Source: Oscillospiraceae bacterium (GTDB taxonomy: Bacteria > Bacillota > Clostridia > Oscillospirales > Oscillospiraceae). Taken from it: 64,000 bases of DNA. Both the position numbers and the translations under genes were made by a program. Shown here one piece after another: positions 51,768-60,887 of this stretch. The stretch lies in assembly GCA_015068035.1 (NCBI GenBank), contig SVLI01000001.1:124001-188000 (forward strand), read 5' to 3'. The stretch's first letter is position 1; the number at the start of each line of letters is the position of its first letter. Below the pieces are notes generated by a model, which did not search any database, had not been told where the DNA came from, and worked only from the letters and a program-made list of their open reading frames with translations.

Positions 51768-53267
51768 ATGGAGCAGAAACTGCGGGACGCTGCGTCCCGT
51801 CTCCCGGAAGCGGCGCTGGAATTTGACGCCATCTGCGCATCCGTGCCGGAAAAGCAGGCAAACGCCCGCCCAAAATCCCGGCGAACCGCCGCGGCCATCG
51901 CCGCCGGTTTTCTCCTGCTGATTTCCGTATCTCTCGGAACATACGTCTATGCAGCGGAAGCAAAAGAATACGACGCTGCCGTGCAGTTTTTTGACGAATA
52001 CAAGCTCTCTGCCGAGGGGCTCTCCCGCGGGGAGATCAAATCCGTTTACCGCGACATCTCCACAAACGCTTTCACATATTCCGGCACGGCAGACGTGCTG
52101 GAGCGTTCCCTCACGACCCACGGCGTAGACGGCTATGAAATTCTGCAGGAAAACCCGTCTCCCGCGGACATGGAGCAGCTTTGGATCGCCATGAACTCCG
52201 TCTCTCCGCCTTGGGCCGCCACGCAGACGCAGCCCGAGGGGATTCACTATCAGTACCGTTACGATTACAAAGAAGATCCCGATCTCGGCTTTGAGATCCA
52301 CGACCGAAGCTATCTGGAAAAATACGACGGTGAAAGCCTGCTTTGGAGCGTTTCCCTGACGGAGTTTCAGATTTTCGGATACAGCACCGTTTCCGACGGC
52401 GTGATCGCCTACGGGGAGACCCCCACATGGTCCAGCACGCAGCCTTCTCCTGCGTGGATGGCAAAAATTGACGCAAACGGCAAGCTGCTTTGGATGCGCA
52501 AACTCGATCACGGCTTTTCGGACGAATACATCGCCGCCATTCTGGAAAATGCGGACGGAAGCTATGCCGTTATCAGCCGCGGCGAGCTGGAATACTTTTG
52601 CCTGAGCCAATATACGGCAAGGGGAAAGGAGACACATTTCCAAAAAACCGAAGTGGGCAATTACGGAATCTGGGACGCCGCGCGCTTTGGAGACGGGTAC
52701 ATCGTGCAGCTTGGAAGCTATCTCTCCGGCGAGCACGCCAGAATCGTGAAAGTGGATTACGAGGGCAACATCACGGATTCCTTCTCTTACAGCGGCGAAG
52801 ACGCTTATTATTTCATCACGGATATGATCGAATACGACGGGCGCATATACCTTTCCGCCTACGCCGTGCCGAAGCCCGAGTTGGAGGATCCCGGCTTTGC
52901 CGGCCGGCGGGAAATTGCCGGCATCCTTGATTATCTCTTCGCGCATGACATATGGGAAATTTCCTCCGAAGAGCTCACGCCCATGGTAAGAGCGAATTAC
53001 ACGGCAATTCTGATGGTGTGCGATCCGTCAGCGGGTGTGCCGCAGGAATTCTACTCCGTAAAGGGCTCTCTTGGGGGCGCGCTGGCGCTGAGTGAAACAG
53101 GAAGCTTGCTGTGGGATGTGGAGAGCATTGCCGACACGGTCTATTCCCCCATGACCAGCGCCTATACCATCCGCGGAAGCTGCTCCGTTTTCCGTTATAC
53201 CTTTGACCGCTCCGGCGCGCTGCTCAGTCAGGAAAAGACGGGTGAAACCGCTGAATTCAGCCGCTAA
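51768..53267 (+). CDS. Membrane-anchored probable anti-sigma/sensor protein
   Basis: 499 residues. A ~40-residue cytoplasmic N-terminus (EQKLRDAASRLPEAALEFDAICASV), one membrane helix (TAAAIAAGFLLLISVSLGTYVYA) and a ~430-residue extracellular part of repeated beta-sheet blades (KLLWMRKLDHGFSDEYIAAI, ...GYIVQLGSYLSGEHARIVKVDYEGNI), propeller-like. By position it should hold the sigma factor at the membrane until an external signal releases it. No zinc-anti-sigma HxxxCxxC motif is seen, so binding is inferred. AAAGGAGG precedes the ATG. Confidence 0.8.
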   Translation: MEQKLRDAASRLPEAALEFDAICASVPEKQANARPKSRRTAAAIAAGFLLLISVSLGTYVYAAEAKEYDAAVQFFDEYKLSAEGLSRGEIKSVYRDISTNAFTYSGTADVLERSLTTHGVDGYEILQENPSPADMEQLWIAMNSVSPPWAATQTQPEGIHYQYRYDYKEDPDLGFEIHDRSYLEKYDGESLLWSVSLTEFQIFGYSTVSDGVIAYGETPTWSSTQPSPAWMAKIDANGKLLWMRKLDHGFSDEYIAAILENADGSYAVISRGELEYFCLSQYTARGKETHFQKTEVGNYGIWDAARFGDGYIVQLGSYLSGEHARIVKVDYEGNITDSFSYSGEDAYYFITDMIEYDGRIYLSAYAVPKPELEDPGFAGRREIAGILDYLFAHDIWEISSEELTPMVRANYTAILMVCDPSAGVPQEFYSVKGSLGGALALSETGSLLWDVESIADTVYSPMTSAYTIRGSCSVFRYTFDRSGALLSQEKTGETAEFSR

Positions 53268-53292
53268 AGACTATTGCGCTGTTTCCCAATCA

Positions 53293-53338
53293 AAACCGCA
53301 GCCCCTGACCGAACGGTCAGGGGCTGCGGTTTATCTTT
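53293..53338. terminator. Terminator between sigma operon and convergent ligase gene
   Basis: AAACCGCAGCCCCTGACC and GGTCAGGGGCTGCGGTTT with a 4-base loop, then ATCTTTTT; an 18-bp stem. Confidence 0.92.
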
Positions 53339-53353
53339 TTGGTCGTGTGTTTT

Positions 53354-55111
53354 TTACAGCTTTCCGGCGGGCACTTTTTCTTCCTCTGCCGTCACGGGCT
53401 GTGCATTTTCTATTTTCGCCAGTTCCTCTTCCTCCAGCTTGCGGTAAGCCACCTTGCCGACCAGCGTTTGCGGAAGCGCATCGCGAAACTCCATGTCATA
53501 GGGCATCGCGTATTTGGCGATATACTTCTTGCAATGCGCAAGAATCTCCTGCTTGGTCTCCTCTGTTGCGGGCACGCCGGGCTTGAGCATCACAAAGGCC
53601 TTAACCTTCTTCATCCGGTAAGGATCCGGCACGCCGATCACGCAGCTCATGTGCACCTGTTCACAGGCGTCGATCACATTTTCCAGCTGCGCGGGATAGA
53701 TGTTATAGCCCGAGGAGATAATCATGCGCTTGCTGCGTCCGCGGAAATAGATGAAGCCGTCGTCATCCATCACGCCGAGGTCACCGGTGCGCACCCAGGT
53801 GAGGCCGTCGTCATGCGTGACCAGCGTATCGGCCGTCTCTTCAGGGTTATCCAGATATTCCTTCATGACGGTCGGGCCGGCGAGCAGGATCTCGCCCTCC
53901 TCACCGTAGGGCATTTCCTCCGCCGTGCCGGGGCTCGTGATCTTGATGTAAGTATCCGGGAAGGCGATGCCGATGCTGCCCTCCTTATAGCTGCGCACCG
54001 GCGTCAGGCAGCAGGCGGTGACCGTTTCGGTCGTACCGTAGCCCTCGCGCACCTGCACAGTGGCGTGGTGGTCATACAGGAACTTGTTAAACTTCTTTTT
54101 CAGCTCGATGGAAAGGCTGTCGCCGCCGGAGAACACGCCTTTCAGGCAGCTGAGATCGGCCTTTTCCATGCTCTTGATGCGCAGCAGCGCCTCATAAAGC
54201 GTCGGCACGCCGGCAATGAAGTTGCAGCGGTAGCGGGTGATGAGCTTTCCGTAGCTCTGCGCGGTAAAGCGCGGCACCAGCACGCAGCGGCCGCCCTGCG
54301 AGAGCATCGAGTGGATGCAAACGCCCAGGCCAAAACCGTGGAACAGCGGCATGGCAGAGAGCATCTTGTCGCCCGGGCGGAACATCGGGTTCGTGGCGAT
54401 AATCTGCTGTCCCAGCGCGTTGAAGTTGAAGTTTGTCAGCACGATGCCCTTGGTTTTGCCGGTTGTGCCGCCGGAATAGAGAATCGCCGCGGGCGCTTCG
54501 GCATCGCGCTTGACGCGGTAATTCCAAAAACAGGCTTTGCCGAGGCGGATAAAATCGCCCCACATGATGACGGGCGCATCCTCGGGGATTTTTTTGATCT
54601 TGCGCCCCTCGGTGAGCATATAGCCCGCGCGGATAGGGCGGGAGAGCTCGTCCTTGATCTGGGCGATGATGATGTTGACCACTTCCGTGTTCTCGCGGAT
54701 GCGCTCAAACTTATCGTAAAACTGGTCGAGCGTCAAAAGCGTCACGCTGTGCGACATGTTGAGATACTGCTCCATCTCTTTCTCGCTCGAGAGCGGATGC
54801 ACCATGTTGGCCACGCCGCCAACCAGATTGACCGCATAGAACATATAGATGGCCTGCGGACTGTTCGGCATGGCGATGGTGACGCGGTCACCCTCCCGGA
54901 TGCCGATGGTTTTCAGCGAACGGGCGCACTCCTCAATGCCCTGCCAGAGCTTCTTATAGCTTGTCGGCTTCCCCATGAAGTCGAACGCGACATTGTCGGG
55001 ATATTGCTTTGCGGTGCGCTCCACAGCCTCCGCCATAGAGCCTCTGAAATAATCCAGATGCGCGGGCACGCCGTCCAAAAAATCGTACCACGGCGTTTTT
55101 ACTGTACTCAT
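53354..55111 (-). CDS. AMP-dependent acyl-CoA synthetase/ligase
   Basis: 585 residues. AAILYSGGTTGKTKGIVLTN is the ATP-binding motif, GYGTTETVTACC the A5 core, WVRTGDLGVMDDDGFIYFRGRSKRMIISSGYNIYP the hinge and CoA-end signature, and GKVAYRKLEEEE carries the catalytic Lys. Long-chain fatty-acid-CoA-ligase type, but the acyl substrate is unknown. Paired with the acyltransferase-like gene 72 bases upstream on the same strand. Confidence 0.92.
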   Translation of the reverse strand: MSTVKTPWYDFLDGVPAHLDYFRGSMAEAVERTAKQYPDNVAFDFMGKPTSYKKLWQGIEECARSLKTIGIREGDRVTIAMPNSPQAIYMFYAVNLVGGVANMVHPLSSEKEMEQYLNMSHSVTLLTLDQFYDKFERIRENTEVVNIIIAQIKDELSRPIRAGYMLTEGRKIKKIPEDAPVIMWGDFIRLGKACFWNYRVKRDAEAPAAILYSGGTTGKTKGIVLTNFNFNALGQQIIATNPMFRPGDKMLSAMPLFHGFGLGVCIHSMLSQGGRCVLVPRFTAQSYGKLITRYRCNFIAGVPTLYEALLRIKSMEKADLSCLKGVFSGGDSLSIELKKKFNKFLYDHHATVQVREGYGTTETVTACCLTPVRSYKEGSIGIAFPDTYIKITSPGTAEEMPYGEEGEILLAGPTVMKEYLDNPEETADTLVTHDDGLTWVRTGDLGVMDDDGFIYFRGRSKRMIISSGYNIYPAQLENVIDACEQVHMSCVIGVPDPYRMKKVKAFVMLKPGVPATEETKQEILAHCKKYIAKYAMPYDMEFRDALPQTLVGKVAYRKLEEEELAKIENAQPVTAEEEKVPAGKL

Positions 55112-55183
55112 AAAAGAATCTCTCCTACTTTAGCAGATTATCCGCCTCTGCGGGAAACGGGGGCATCCCCTGTCGTTACAGGT

Positions 55184-56062
55184 TTAGAATTCGATCTTTT
55201 CGCCGAAGGGCTTTTCCAGCAGCTCCGGCTCCTGCAGGAGCTTTTTGAGCAGACGCACACTCTTGGAATAATAATAGCCGTCCGCCAGCCGCTCATCAAT
55301 CGTCAGGCCGAGATCAAGCGTCTCGCGCATTTCAACCGCGCCGTTTTCATCATGGATGGGGCGCAGCTTCTTCTCGCCGATGACGCAAAACAGAGAGCAG
55401 GTACCCCAGTTTGTCAGATGGTGATAGCCGCACTTGAGCTTGATCGAGCCGAGGTTGGAAATCACGCAGGAGGTATAATACGGGTCGGTTTCGATGAGCG
55501 AGGCGGGCACCCAGCCGTGCTTGTCCAGCCAGCAGATAAACTTCACCGCGGTTTTGCTGACGAACCTCGGCAGCTTGTTGAACAGATCCATGCTCTCGGT
55601 GCTGCTGTCCGTCTTATCGCTGCGGCAGAAGGTCACCTGCTCGCGGATGTAGTCGTGCACCGTCTGCAGCGTGTCGCCCTCCTTGGCGTTGAGCACCGCC
55701 AGGGCCTCCGCAGCAGAGTCGGAAAACTGCTTTTTCACAACGAAGGACAATCGCACATCGTTGCGCTGATAGAAATTGCAGTTGGCGACAAAACGGTTGA
55801 GCTTGGGGCGGAGGATAATGGTCTTCGCCAGCGCCGCCACAATGCAGTGGAACAGCGTGTAGCGAAAATCTGTCTCCGTCTCGTTCTTTTTTGCGATATA
55901 GGCGTTGAGCGCGGTCAGGTCGACCGTCTCGGATATGTACGCCTCATTGTCGCAGCGGTTGGGGTAGAGGATTCCGGTAATGAAATGCAGGGAGTCCAGG
56001 TTCCGCAGGAGCTTTCCATCCTTGCGGTCGCCGGGGGCACGCTTTGTTTTTTTCATTTTCAT
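55184..56062 (-). CDS. E2/CAT-fold acyltransferase-like protein
   Basis: 292 residues, the size of one chloramphenicol-acetyltransferase/dihydrolipoyl-acyltransferase domain without lipoyl or peripheral-binding domains. FRYTLFHCIVAALAKTIILRPKLNRF, YTSCVISNLGSIKLKCGYHHLTNWGTCSLFCVIG and LDLGLTIDERLADGYYYSKSV match the E2 catalytic fold. The catalytic His of the usual HRxxDG motif is replaced by Asp256-Glu (DERLADG). With the ligase gene downstream, it may accept acyl-CoA; activity uncertain. Confidence 0.8.
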   Translation of the reverse strand: MKMKKTKRAPGDRKDGKLLRNLDSLHFITGILYPNRCDNEAYISETVDLTALNAYIAKKNETETDFRYTLFHCIVAALAKTIILRPKLNRFVANCNFYQRNDVRLSFVVKKQFSDSAAEALAVLNAKEGDTLQTVHDYIREQVTFCRSDKTDSSTESMDLFNKLPRFVSKTAVKFICWLDKHGWVPASLIETDPYYTSCVISNLGSIKLKCGYHHLTNWGTCSLFCVIGEKKLRPIHDENGAVEMRETLDLGLTIDERLADGYYYSKSVRLLKKLLQEPELLEKPFGEKIEF

Positions 56063-56110
56063 GGCCTCTCTTTTTTCTCTTTCGCCCGCTTATTTTGATG
56101 CAGTCTGTAT

Positions 56111-56139
56111 ATTATAGTCCCTTTTATCCAAAAACGCAA
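56111..56139 (-). promoter_or_regulatory. Promoter of acyltransferase-like/ligase operon
   Basis: Minus strand TTGCGT, 17-base spacer, TATAAT. Confidence 0.72.
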
Positions 56140-56208
56140 TAGTGACACGCTTCGCGCAAAAACCCCACAAAAATCCTTTTCCGCCGCGCCCGATGCCTCG
56201 CTTTCCTG

Positions 56209-56237
56209 TGGACAGTGGCGGTGTGATGGTGTATAAT
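56209..56237 (+). promoter_or_regulatory. Promoter of PMT-family gene
   Basis: TGGACA (56209-56214), 17-base spacer, TATAAT (56232-56237). Confidence 0.6.
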
Positions 56238-56330
56238 TACTCTGTGCCGCAGCTTTTCGCGCGGCAAGACAGGGCACGGAAACGGCATCCCCTGCCGAAT
56301 CGGATTCCGGCGTCCGGAAATTGGAGCCAC

Positions 56331-58295
56331 ATGTCCAAAATCATCGTTCTTGTTTTCCCGGCAGCCCTGATTGCGGGCCTGCTGCTGTTTTTTGTGAAAT
56401 GGTTTATCCGTGTGCGCAAGGCGATCTCCGTCCCGGAAGGCGGATTCGCCGTGCCGGACGGCGAACTCCCCGCTCCCGGGGAGGATTTACCCGTCTCCGA
56501 AGACGAAGCCCCGGATCCGGCAAGGAAGCTTCCCGTCCGCCGGAGCTTGCCCGAAGCGCCAGACACGGACAGGCGCCTCACCCGGCGGGATGCGCTGCTT
56601 GCCTCGATTTTAACGGTGCTGTACGCCATCAGCGCCTTCATTGGTCTGGGCGACACGGTCGCGCCGAAGAGTTGCTGCGATTTCAGCGACTGGGGCAGCT
56701 ATGTCGACATCGCCTTCAACGAGCCGGTCTCGGTCGGCCAATTGATGTATTACTCCGGCCTTTACACCGGCACATATTATCTTCAGTTCTCTCAGGACGG
56801 GGAAGAATACGTTGACGTCGGCACGATGGAGCAGAGCTACACCGAGCTCTTCAAATGGAACCTCTTCACGCCCGACACGCTTGGCTATCCGATCACGCGG
56901 CTGCGCATCGTTGCCAACGCGCACCTGGAACTTGGCGAGCTTGCCATCTATGACACGGACGGCGTGTTGGTCTCCCCGGGCAATATCAGCTGCAGCGAGG
57001 GCGCAGCCCCGCTCTTTGACGAGCAGGAGCTCGTCCCGGAGGACGGCTATTCCCTGCACAACAGCAGCTATTTTGACGAGATTTATCATCCCCGCACGGC
57101 ATATGAGCACATTCGGGACGTAAAGCCTTACGAAGTCTCCCATCCCCCGCTCGGCAAGCTGATCCTTTCGCTGGGCATCCGCCTCTTCGGCATGACGCCT
57201 TTCGGTTGGCGCTTTATGGGCACGCTTTTCGGCGCGCTGATGCTGCCCATCCTCTATATTTTTCTGAAAAAGCTATTCGGCAGCACGCCCATCGCCTTTG
57301 CGGGCACAGCGATCATGGCAACGGATTTCATGCACTATGTGCAAACGCGGCTGGCCACGATTGACACCTATGCCGTGTTCTTCATCCTGCTGATGTACCT
57401 GTTCCTGTATCTGTTTTTCCGGGACGACCCGGACGCACCGGGCTTCCGCCGGAGCGTGCAGACGCGCAATCTGTTTTTCAGCGGACTCTTTTTCGGCCTC
57501 GGCGCGGCGAGCAAATGGACCTGCATTTATGCCGGCGCGGGTCTGGCCGTGATCTGGCTGCTTTTCTGGATTTTCCGCGCGAAAAAGCTGCTCGGAGAAA
57601 AGCGCGGGCGTGAATTTGTCCTCGAATTTGGCCGGAGCATCCTGCTGTGCCTTGCGTTTTTCGTGCTCATCCCCGCTGTTATCTATTATCTCAGCTACAC
57701 GCCCTACGGCCGGGCGGAGGGGATGCACGGCATTGGCATGTACTTCCGGCGCGATTATCTGCAGCTTGTGCTGGACAATCAGGACTTCATGCTGCACTAC
57801 CACGTGAACGTCGCCGGCGAGCATCCTTATTCCTCCCGCTGGTACGAGTGGATTTTGAACCTGCGCCCGATTCTTTATTATCAGCAGTTCCCCACGGAGC
57901 AGAGCAAGGCCGCCATCGCCGCTTTCGTAAATCCCCTGCTGTGCTGGGGCGGTCTGCTGGCGCTGATCGCAACGGCGTGGCTCGGCATCCGCACGCGGGA
58001 CAAAAAGGCGCTGTTTCTGCTCATTGGCTATCTGGCGCAGCTTCTGCCGTGGGTGTTCATCTCGCGCCTGACCTTCGCGTATCACTACTTCACCTGCGTT
58101 CCCTTCCTCCTCTTTGCGCTGTGCTATTGTTTTGACGCGCTGCGTCGGCTGGATCTGGAATGGCGGCAGCCGCTGCTGCTCACGGTGCTGATCTCTCTTT
58201 TGATCTTCGTCCTGTTTTTCCCGGCACTGCACGGCATCACGATGCCCCGCTGGTATTTCAAACTGCTCCGCTGGCTGCCGCGCTGGCCGCTTTAA
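56331..58295 (+). CDS. PMT-family (GT39) glycosyltransferase with discoidin-like insert
   Basis: 654 residues. N-terminal helix, acidic Pro/Glu linker, second helix (LASILTVLYAISAFIGLG), then an extracytoplasmic ~110-residue discoidin-like domain (~115-230, YVDIAFNEPVSVGQLMYYSGLYTGTYYLQFS). From ~240 follows the membrane core: DEIYHPRTAYEHIRDVKPYEVSHPPLGKLIL with the D-E motif, HYVQTRLATIDTYAVFFILL and GLGAASKWTCIYAGAGL, as in protein O-mannosyltransferases. Moves sugar from a lipid carrier to a surface acceptor. ATG 56331 has GGAG 5 bases upstream. Confidence 0.9.
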   Translation: MSKIIVLVFPAALIAGLLLFFVKWFIRVRKAISVPEGGFAVPDGELPAPGEDLPVSEDEAPDPARKLPVRRSLPEAPDTDRRLTRRDALLASILTVLYAISAFIGLGDTVAPKSCCDFSDWGSYVDIAFNEPVSVGQLMYYSGLYTGTYYLQFSQDGEEYVDVGTMEQSYTELFKWNLFTPDTLGYPITRLRIVANAHLELGELAIYDTDGVLVSPGNISCSEGAAPLFDEQELVPEDGYSLHNSSYFDEIYHPRTAYEHIRDVKPYEVSHPPLGKLILSLGIRLFGMTPFGWRFMGTLFGALMLPILYIFLKKLFGSTPIAFAGTAIMATDFMHYVQTRLATIDTYAVFFILLMYLFLYLFFRDDPDAPGFRRSVQTRNLFFSGLFFGLGAASKWTCIYAGAGLAVIWLLFWIFRAKKLLGEKRGREFVLEFGRSILLCLAFFVLIPAVIYYLSYTPYGRAEGMHGIGMYFRRDYLQLVLDNQDFMLHYHVNVAGEHPYSSRWYEWILNLRPILYYQQFPTEQSKAAIAAFVNPLLCWGGLLALIATAWLGIRTRDKKALFLLIGYLAQLLPWVFISRLTFAYHYFTCVPFLLFALCYCFDALRRLDLEWRQPLLLTVLISLLIFVLFFPALHGITMPRWYFKLLRWLPRWPL

Positions 58296-58328
58296 GGGCA
58301 TATTTTTTCATAAAGGAAGCGCTTTCCC

Positions 58329-59156
58329 ATGCTTTACACCGACCATCATATTCACTCCAACTGTTCCTCGGATGCGGAGGACTATATGCTCGACATGGCC
58401 ATGGCCTGCGGTGAGCTTGGCGTGAACCGCATTTGCTTCACCGACCACTGCGACATGGACGACTATATCACCGGAAACCCGATGCCGGAAGCTGAAGAAC
58501 TCTGGCGCGCGAGCATTGACGCCTGGCGCGAAACAGTGGCCCATGTCCCCGCGGGGCTGGACGTCTGCCTCGGCGTAGAGCTTGGCGAAATGAACCACGA
58601 CCTTGCCCGCGCCCGCGCGCTGATCGAAAGCGTGCCGGAGCTGGACTTCGTGCTCGCCTCCATCCACAATCTGCGCGCAACGCCGGACTTCTATGCCCTG
58701 CGCTATGAGAGCGAGGCGCATTGCCGCGCGCTGCTGGACAGATATCTGGACGAGCTGACCGAGGTGGCCGCGCTGCCGGATTATGACATTCTCAGCCACA
58801 TCGGCTACACCAAGCGCTATATGCTCCGCGCCGGCTATCCCGTCTTTGTGGAGGATGCGCAGTATGAGGACAAGGTCCGGCTGCTGCTGCGCACCGTGAT
58901 CGAAAACGGCAAGGGCATCGAGGTAAACACCTCCGGCCTGCGCCACCCCGCCATTCTGGAGACCATTCCTTCCGTGAAAATTCTGCGCATCTACAAGGAA
59001 CTCGGCGGGGAAAAGATCACCGTTGGAAGTGACGCGCACCGCACCATCGACGCGGGCCGCGGCATACATCAGAGCTTTGAGCTGCTGCGCAGCCTCGGCT
59101 TCCGCTACGTCTGCGCCTACCGGAAGCGGGAAGCGGAATTCATCCCCTTGGATTAA
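58329..59156 (+). CDS. Histidinol-phosphatase (PHP) family protein
   Basis: 275 residues. PHP motifs DHHIHSNCSSD, FTDHCDMDDY, GVELGEM, SIHNLR, LSHIGYTKRY and GSDAHRTID, matching the HisJ/HisK-type histidinol-phosphatase group. It hydrolyses histidinol phosphate to histidinol if genuine, with three metals. No other his gene is nearby, so function is inferred from family alone. AAAGGAAG precedes the ATG. It may be cotranscribed with the PMT gene 33 bases upstream. Confidence 0.85.
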   Translation: MLYTDHHIHSNCSSDAEDYMLDMAMACGELGVNRICFTDHCDMDDYITGNPMPEAEELWRASIDAWRETVAHVPAGLDVCLGVELGEMNHDLARARALIESVPELDFVLASIHNLRATPDFYALRYESEAHCRALLDRYLDELTEVAALPDYDILSHIGYTKRYMLRAGYPVFVEDAQYEDKVRLLLRTVIENGKGIEVNTSGLRHPAILETIPSVKILRIYKELGGEKITVGSDAHRTIDAGRGIHQSFELLRSLGFRYVCAYRKREAEFIPLD

Positions 59157-59230
59157 GCCGCAGGAAATCAGTTCCGTGCGGATTTATACACGAAAACAAA
59201 AATCATCATAACATCAGGAGGAAAACACAA

Positions 59231-59668
59231 ATGCTTGCAATCGGTTCGGATCACGGCGGTTTTGCGCTGAAACAGGAGATCATGGAGCATCTCCGCGAAA
59301 AGGGTATTGCCTACAAGGACTTCGGCACAGATTCTGCCGACAGCTGTGACTATCCCATTTACGGCGAGGCGGTTGCCCGCGCAGTCGCCGCCGGCGAATG
59401 TGAGCGCGGCATCTGCATCTGCGGCACCGGCATCGGCATTTCCATCGCCGCAAACAAGGTCAAGGGCATTCGCGCCGCGCTTTGCGGGGACTGCTTCAGC
59501 GCCGACATGGCACGCCGCCACAACGATGCAAACATCCTTGCCCTCGGCGCACGCACGCTCGGCAGCGGACTGGCGCTGCGCATCGTGGACACTTTTTTGG
59601 AGACCGAGTTTGAAGGCGGCCGTCACGCGCGCCGCGTCGGCCTCATCCACGAGATCGAAACCCGCTAA
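59231..59668 (+). CDS. rpiB: Ribose-5-phosphate isomerase B
   Basis: 145 residues, normal length. MLAIGSDHGGFALKQEI, FGTDSADSCDYPIYGEAVARAV, CICGTGIGISIAANKVKGIRAALCGD, ARRHNDANILALGAR and FEGGRHARRV are RpiB signatures, including the catalytic CGTGIG Cys. Interconverts ribose and ribulose 5-phosphate. TCAGGAGG precedes the ATG. Confidence 0.97.
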   Translation: MLAIGSDHGGFALKQEIMEHLREKGIAYKDFGTDSADSCDYPIYGEAVARAVAAGECERGICICGTGIGISIAANKVKGIRAALCGDCFSADMARRHNDANILALGARTLGSGLALRIVDTFLETEFEGGRHARRVGLIHEIETR

Positions 59669-59736
59669 ATTGCGCAAGCTTATCCCCGCGCGGCGGAGCT
59701 TTTCCCCGCCGCAGTCTGAAAGTTGGAGGTGAGAAT

Positions 59737-60864
59737 ATGTCTCGGAAACGACGGGACGTCTATCGCGGTAAGCACACAGTCCGTTTCCCGGTCACGCTGG
59801 TGGTCTCCGGACTGCTGATTCTGCTCGCCGTCGCTGTGGGGCTGTTCTTTTACCTGCAAAAATTTGCAATCTACAGCAAGGATGGCGTGACGCTCGCCAT
59901 CCCCGGCCTTACGGAGGTTGAGGACCCCGCTGCAGCGGAAACACCCTCCGGCCCGCGGCAGCCCACCCCCGTACACACGGTGAACGCGGAGCTGGTCATC
60001 GCACCGCCCGACTACAGCAGCGTGGACCTGCATCCGGGCGAGGAACTGCAGGCCGTTCGCGGACGTTATATTTCCGCAAAACAGCTTCTCTCCGGCGCGA
60101 CGGGCACACTTCGCGCCGCCTCGGCAGATAACTCCGCGCTGATTCTGGAAATGTCCACGGTGGAGGGTGAGCTCTCCTGGGCATCGGACAACGAAACCGC
60201 ACAGGGCTACGGTCTCAGTGGTCAGGCGGATCTGAAAGCGCTTGTGAGCGCGCTCAAGGACAAGGGCTACTATCTGATTGCGGAGGTCAACTGCTGCCGC
60301 AACACGCTGCTCGGAAAGCGCAATCCTCTGACCTCGCTGAAAAACGCCGCCGGTGAGCCTTATACGGACGCACTGGGCGGCTGGCTTGACCCCTACGCAC
60401 TGCGCACGCGCAGCTATCTGCTTGAGCTGACGGAAGAGCTCGACGAGGCGGGCTTCGACGAGATCCTGTTCTCCGGCCTGAGTTTTCCGGAAAACAGCGC
60501 TGTGGTCTCCTATGCGGAAACGCGCACCGGCGCTTCCACGCCACGCGCCGCCGTTTCCGGCCTTGCCGTCTGGCTTGCCCGGAATGTGCCGGAAACCATA
60601 ACATGCAGCGTTATGCTTGAGCGCAGCGCGCTCTACGGCATGACGGATCCGGAGAAGGAGAGTCCGCAGGATGCGGATCTTTTCGCGCGCCTGTTTGACC
60701 GGCTCTACCTGCGCACAAGCGAATATGACCACACATATGACGCGGAGAAATTTCGCAGCATCACGGGCTGTGAGCCGGGTCTGCGCTTCGTGCCGATCAC
60801 CGCTACGGACGTCGCCCTGGATTGCTGCTTTTCCGACGCGGCAGCAGCGCCCACCGAAGACTGA
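59737..60864 (+). CDS. Membrane-anchored glycoside-hydrolase-like protein (DUF4015 type)
   Basis: 375 residues. Basic N-terminus and one membrane helix (FPVTLVVSGLLILLAVAVGLFFYL) anchor an extracellular domain. LKALVSALKDKGYYLIAEVNCCRNTLLGKRNPLTSL and GGWLDPYALRTRSYLLELTEELDEAGFDEILFSGLSFPE resemble the putative TIM-barrel glycosidase DUF4015. Likely surface polysaccharide-active, though catalytic residues were not established. TTGGAGGTG precedes the ATG. In a run of closely spaced plus-strand genes. Confidence 0.75.
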   Translation: MSRKRRDVYRGKHTVRFPVTLVVSGLLILLAVAVGLFFYLQKFAIYSKDGVTLAIPGLTEVEDPAAAETPSGPRQPTPVHTVNAELVIAPPDYSSVDLHPGEELQAVRGRYISAKQLLSGATGTLRAASADNSALILEMSTVEGELSWASDNETAQGYGLSGQADLKALVSALKDKGYYLIAEVNCCRNTLLGKRNPLTSLKNAAGEPYTDALGGWLDPYALRTRSYLLELTEELDEAGFDEILFSGLSFPENSAVVSYAETRTGASTPRAAVSGLAVWLARNVPETITCSVMLERSALYGMTDPEKESPQDADLFARLFDRLYLRTSEYDHTYDAEKFRSITGCEPGLRFVPITATDVALDCCFSDAAAAPTED

Positions 60865-60887
60865 GAGACAAAAGAGAGGCTGAGTCC

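Noticed and set aside
53339-56098. 919-codon plus-strand frame opposite the ligase/acyltransferase operon
   Set aside because: Both minus-strand genes have complete family motifs, so the plus frame is a shadow.
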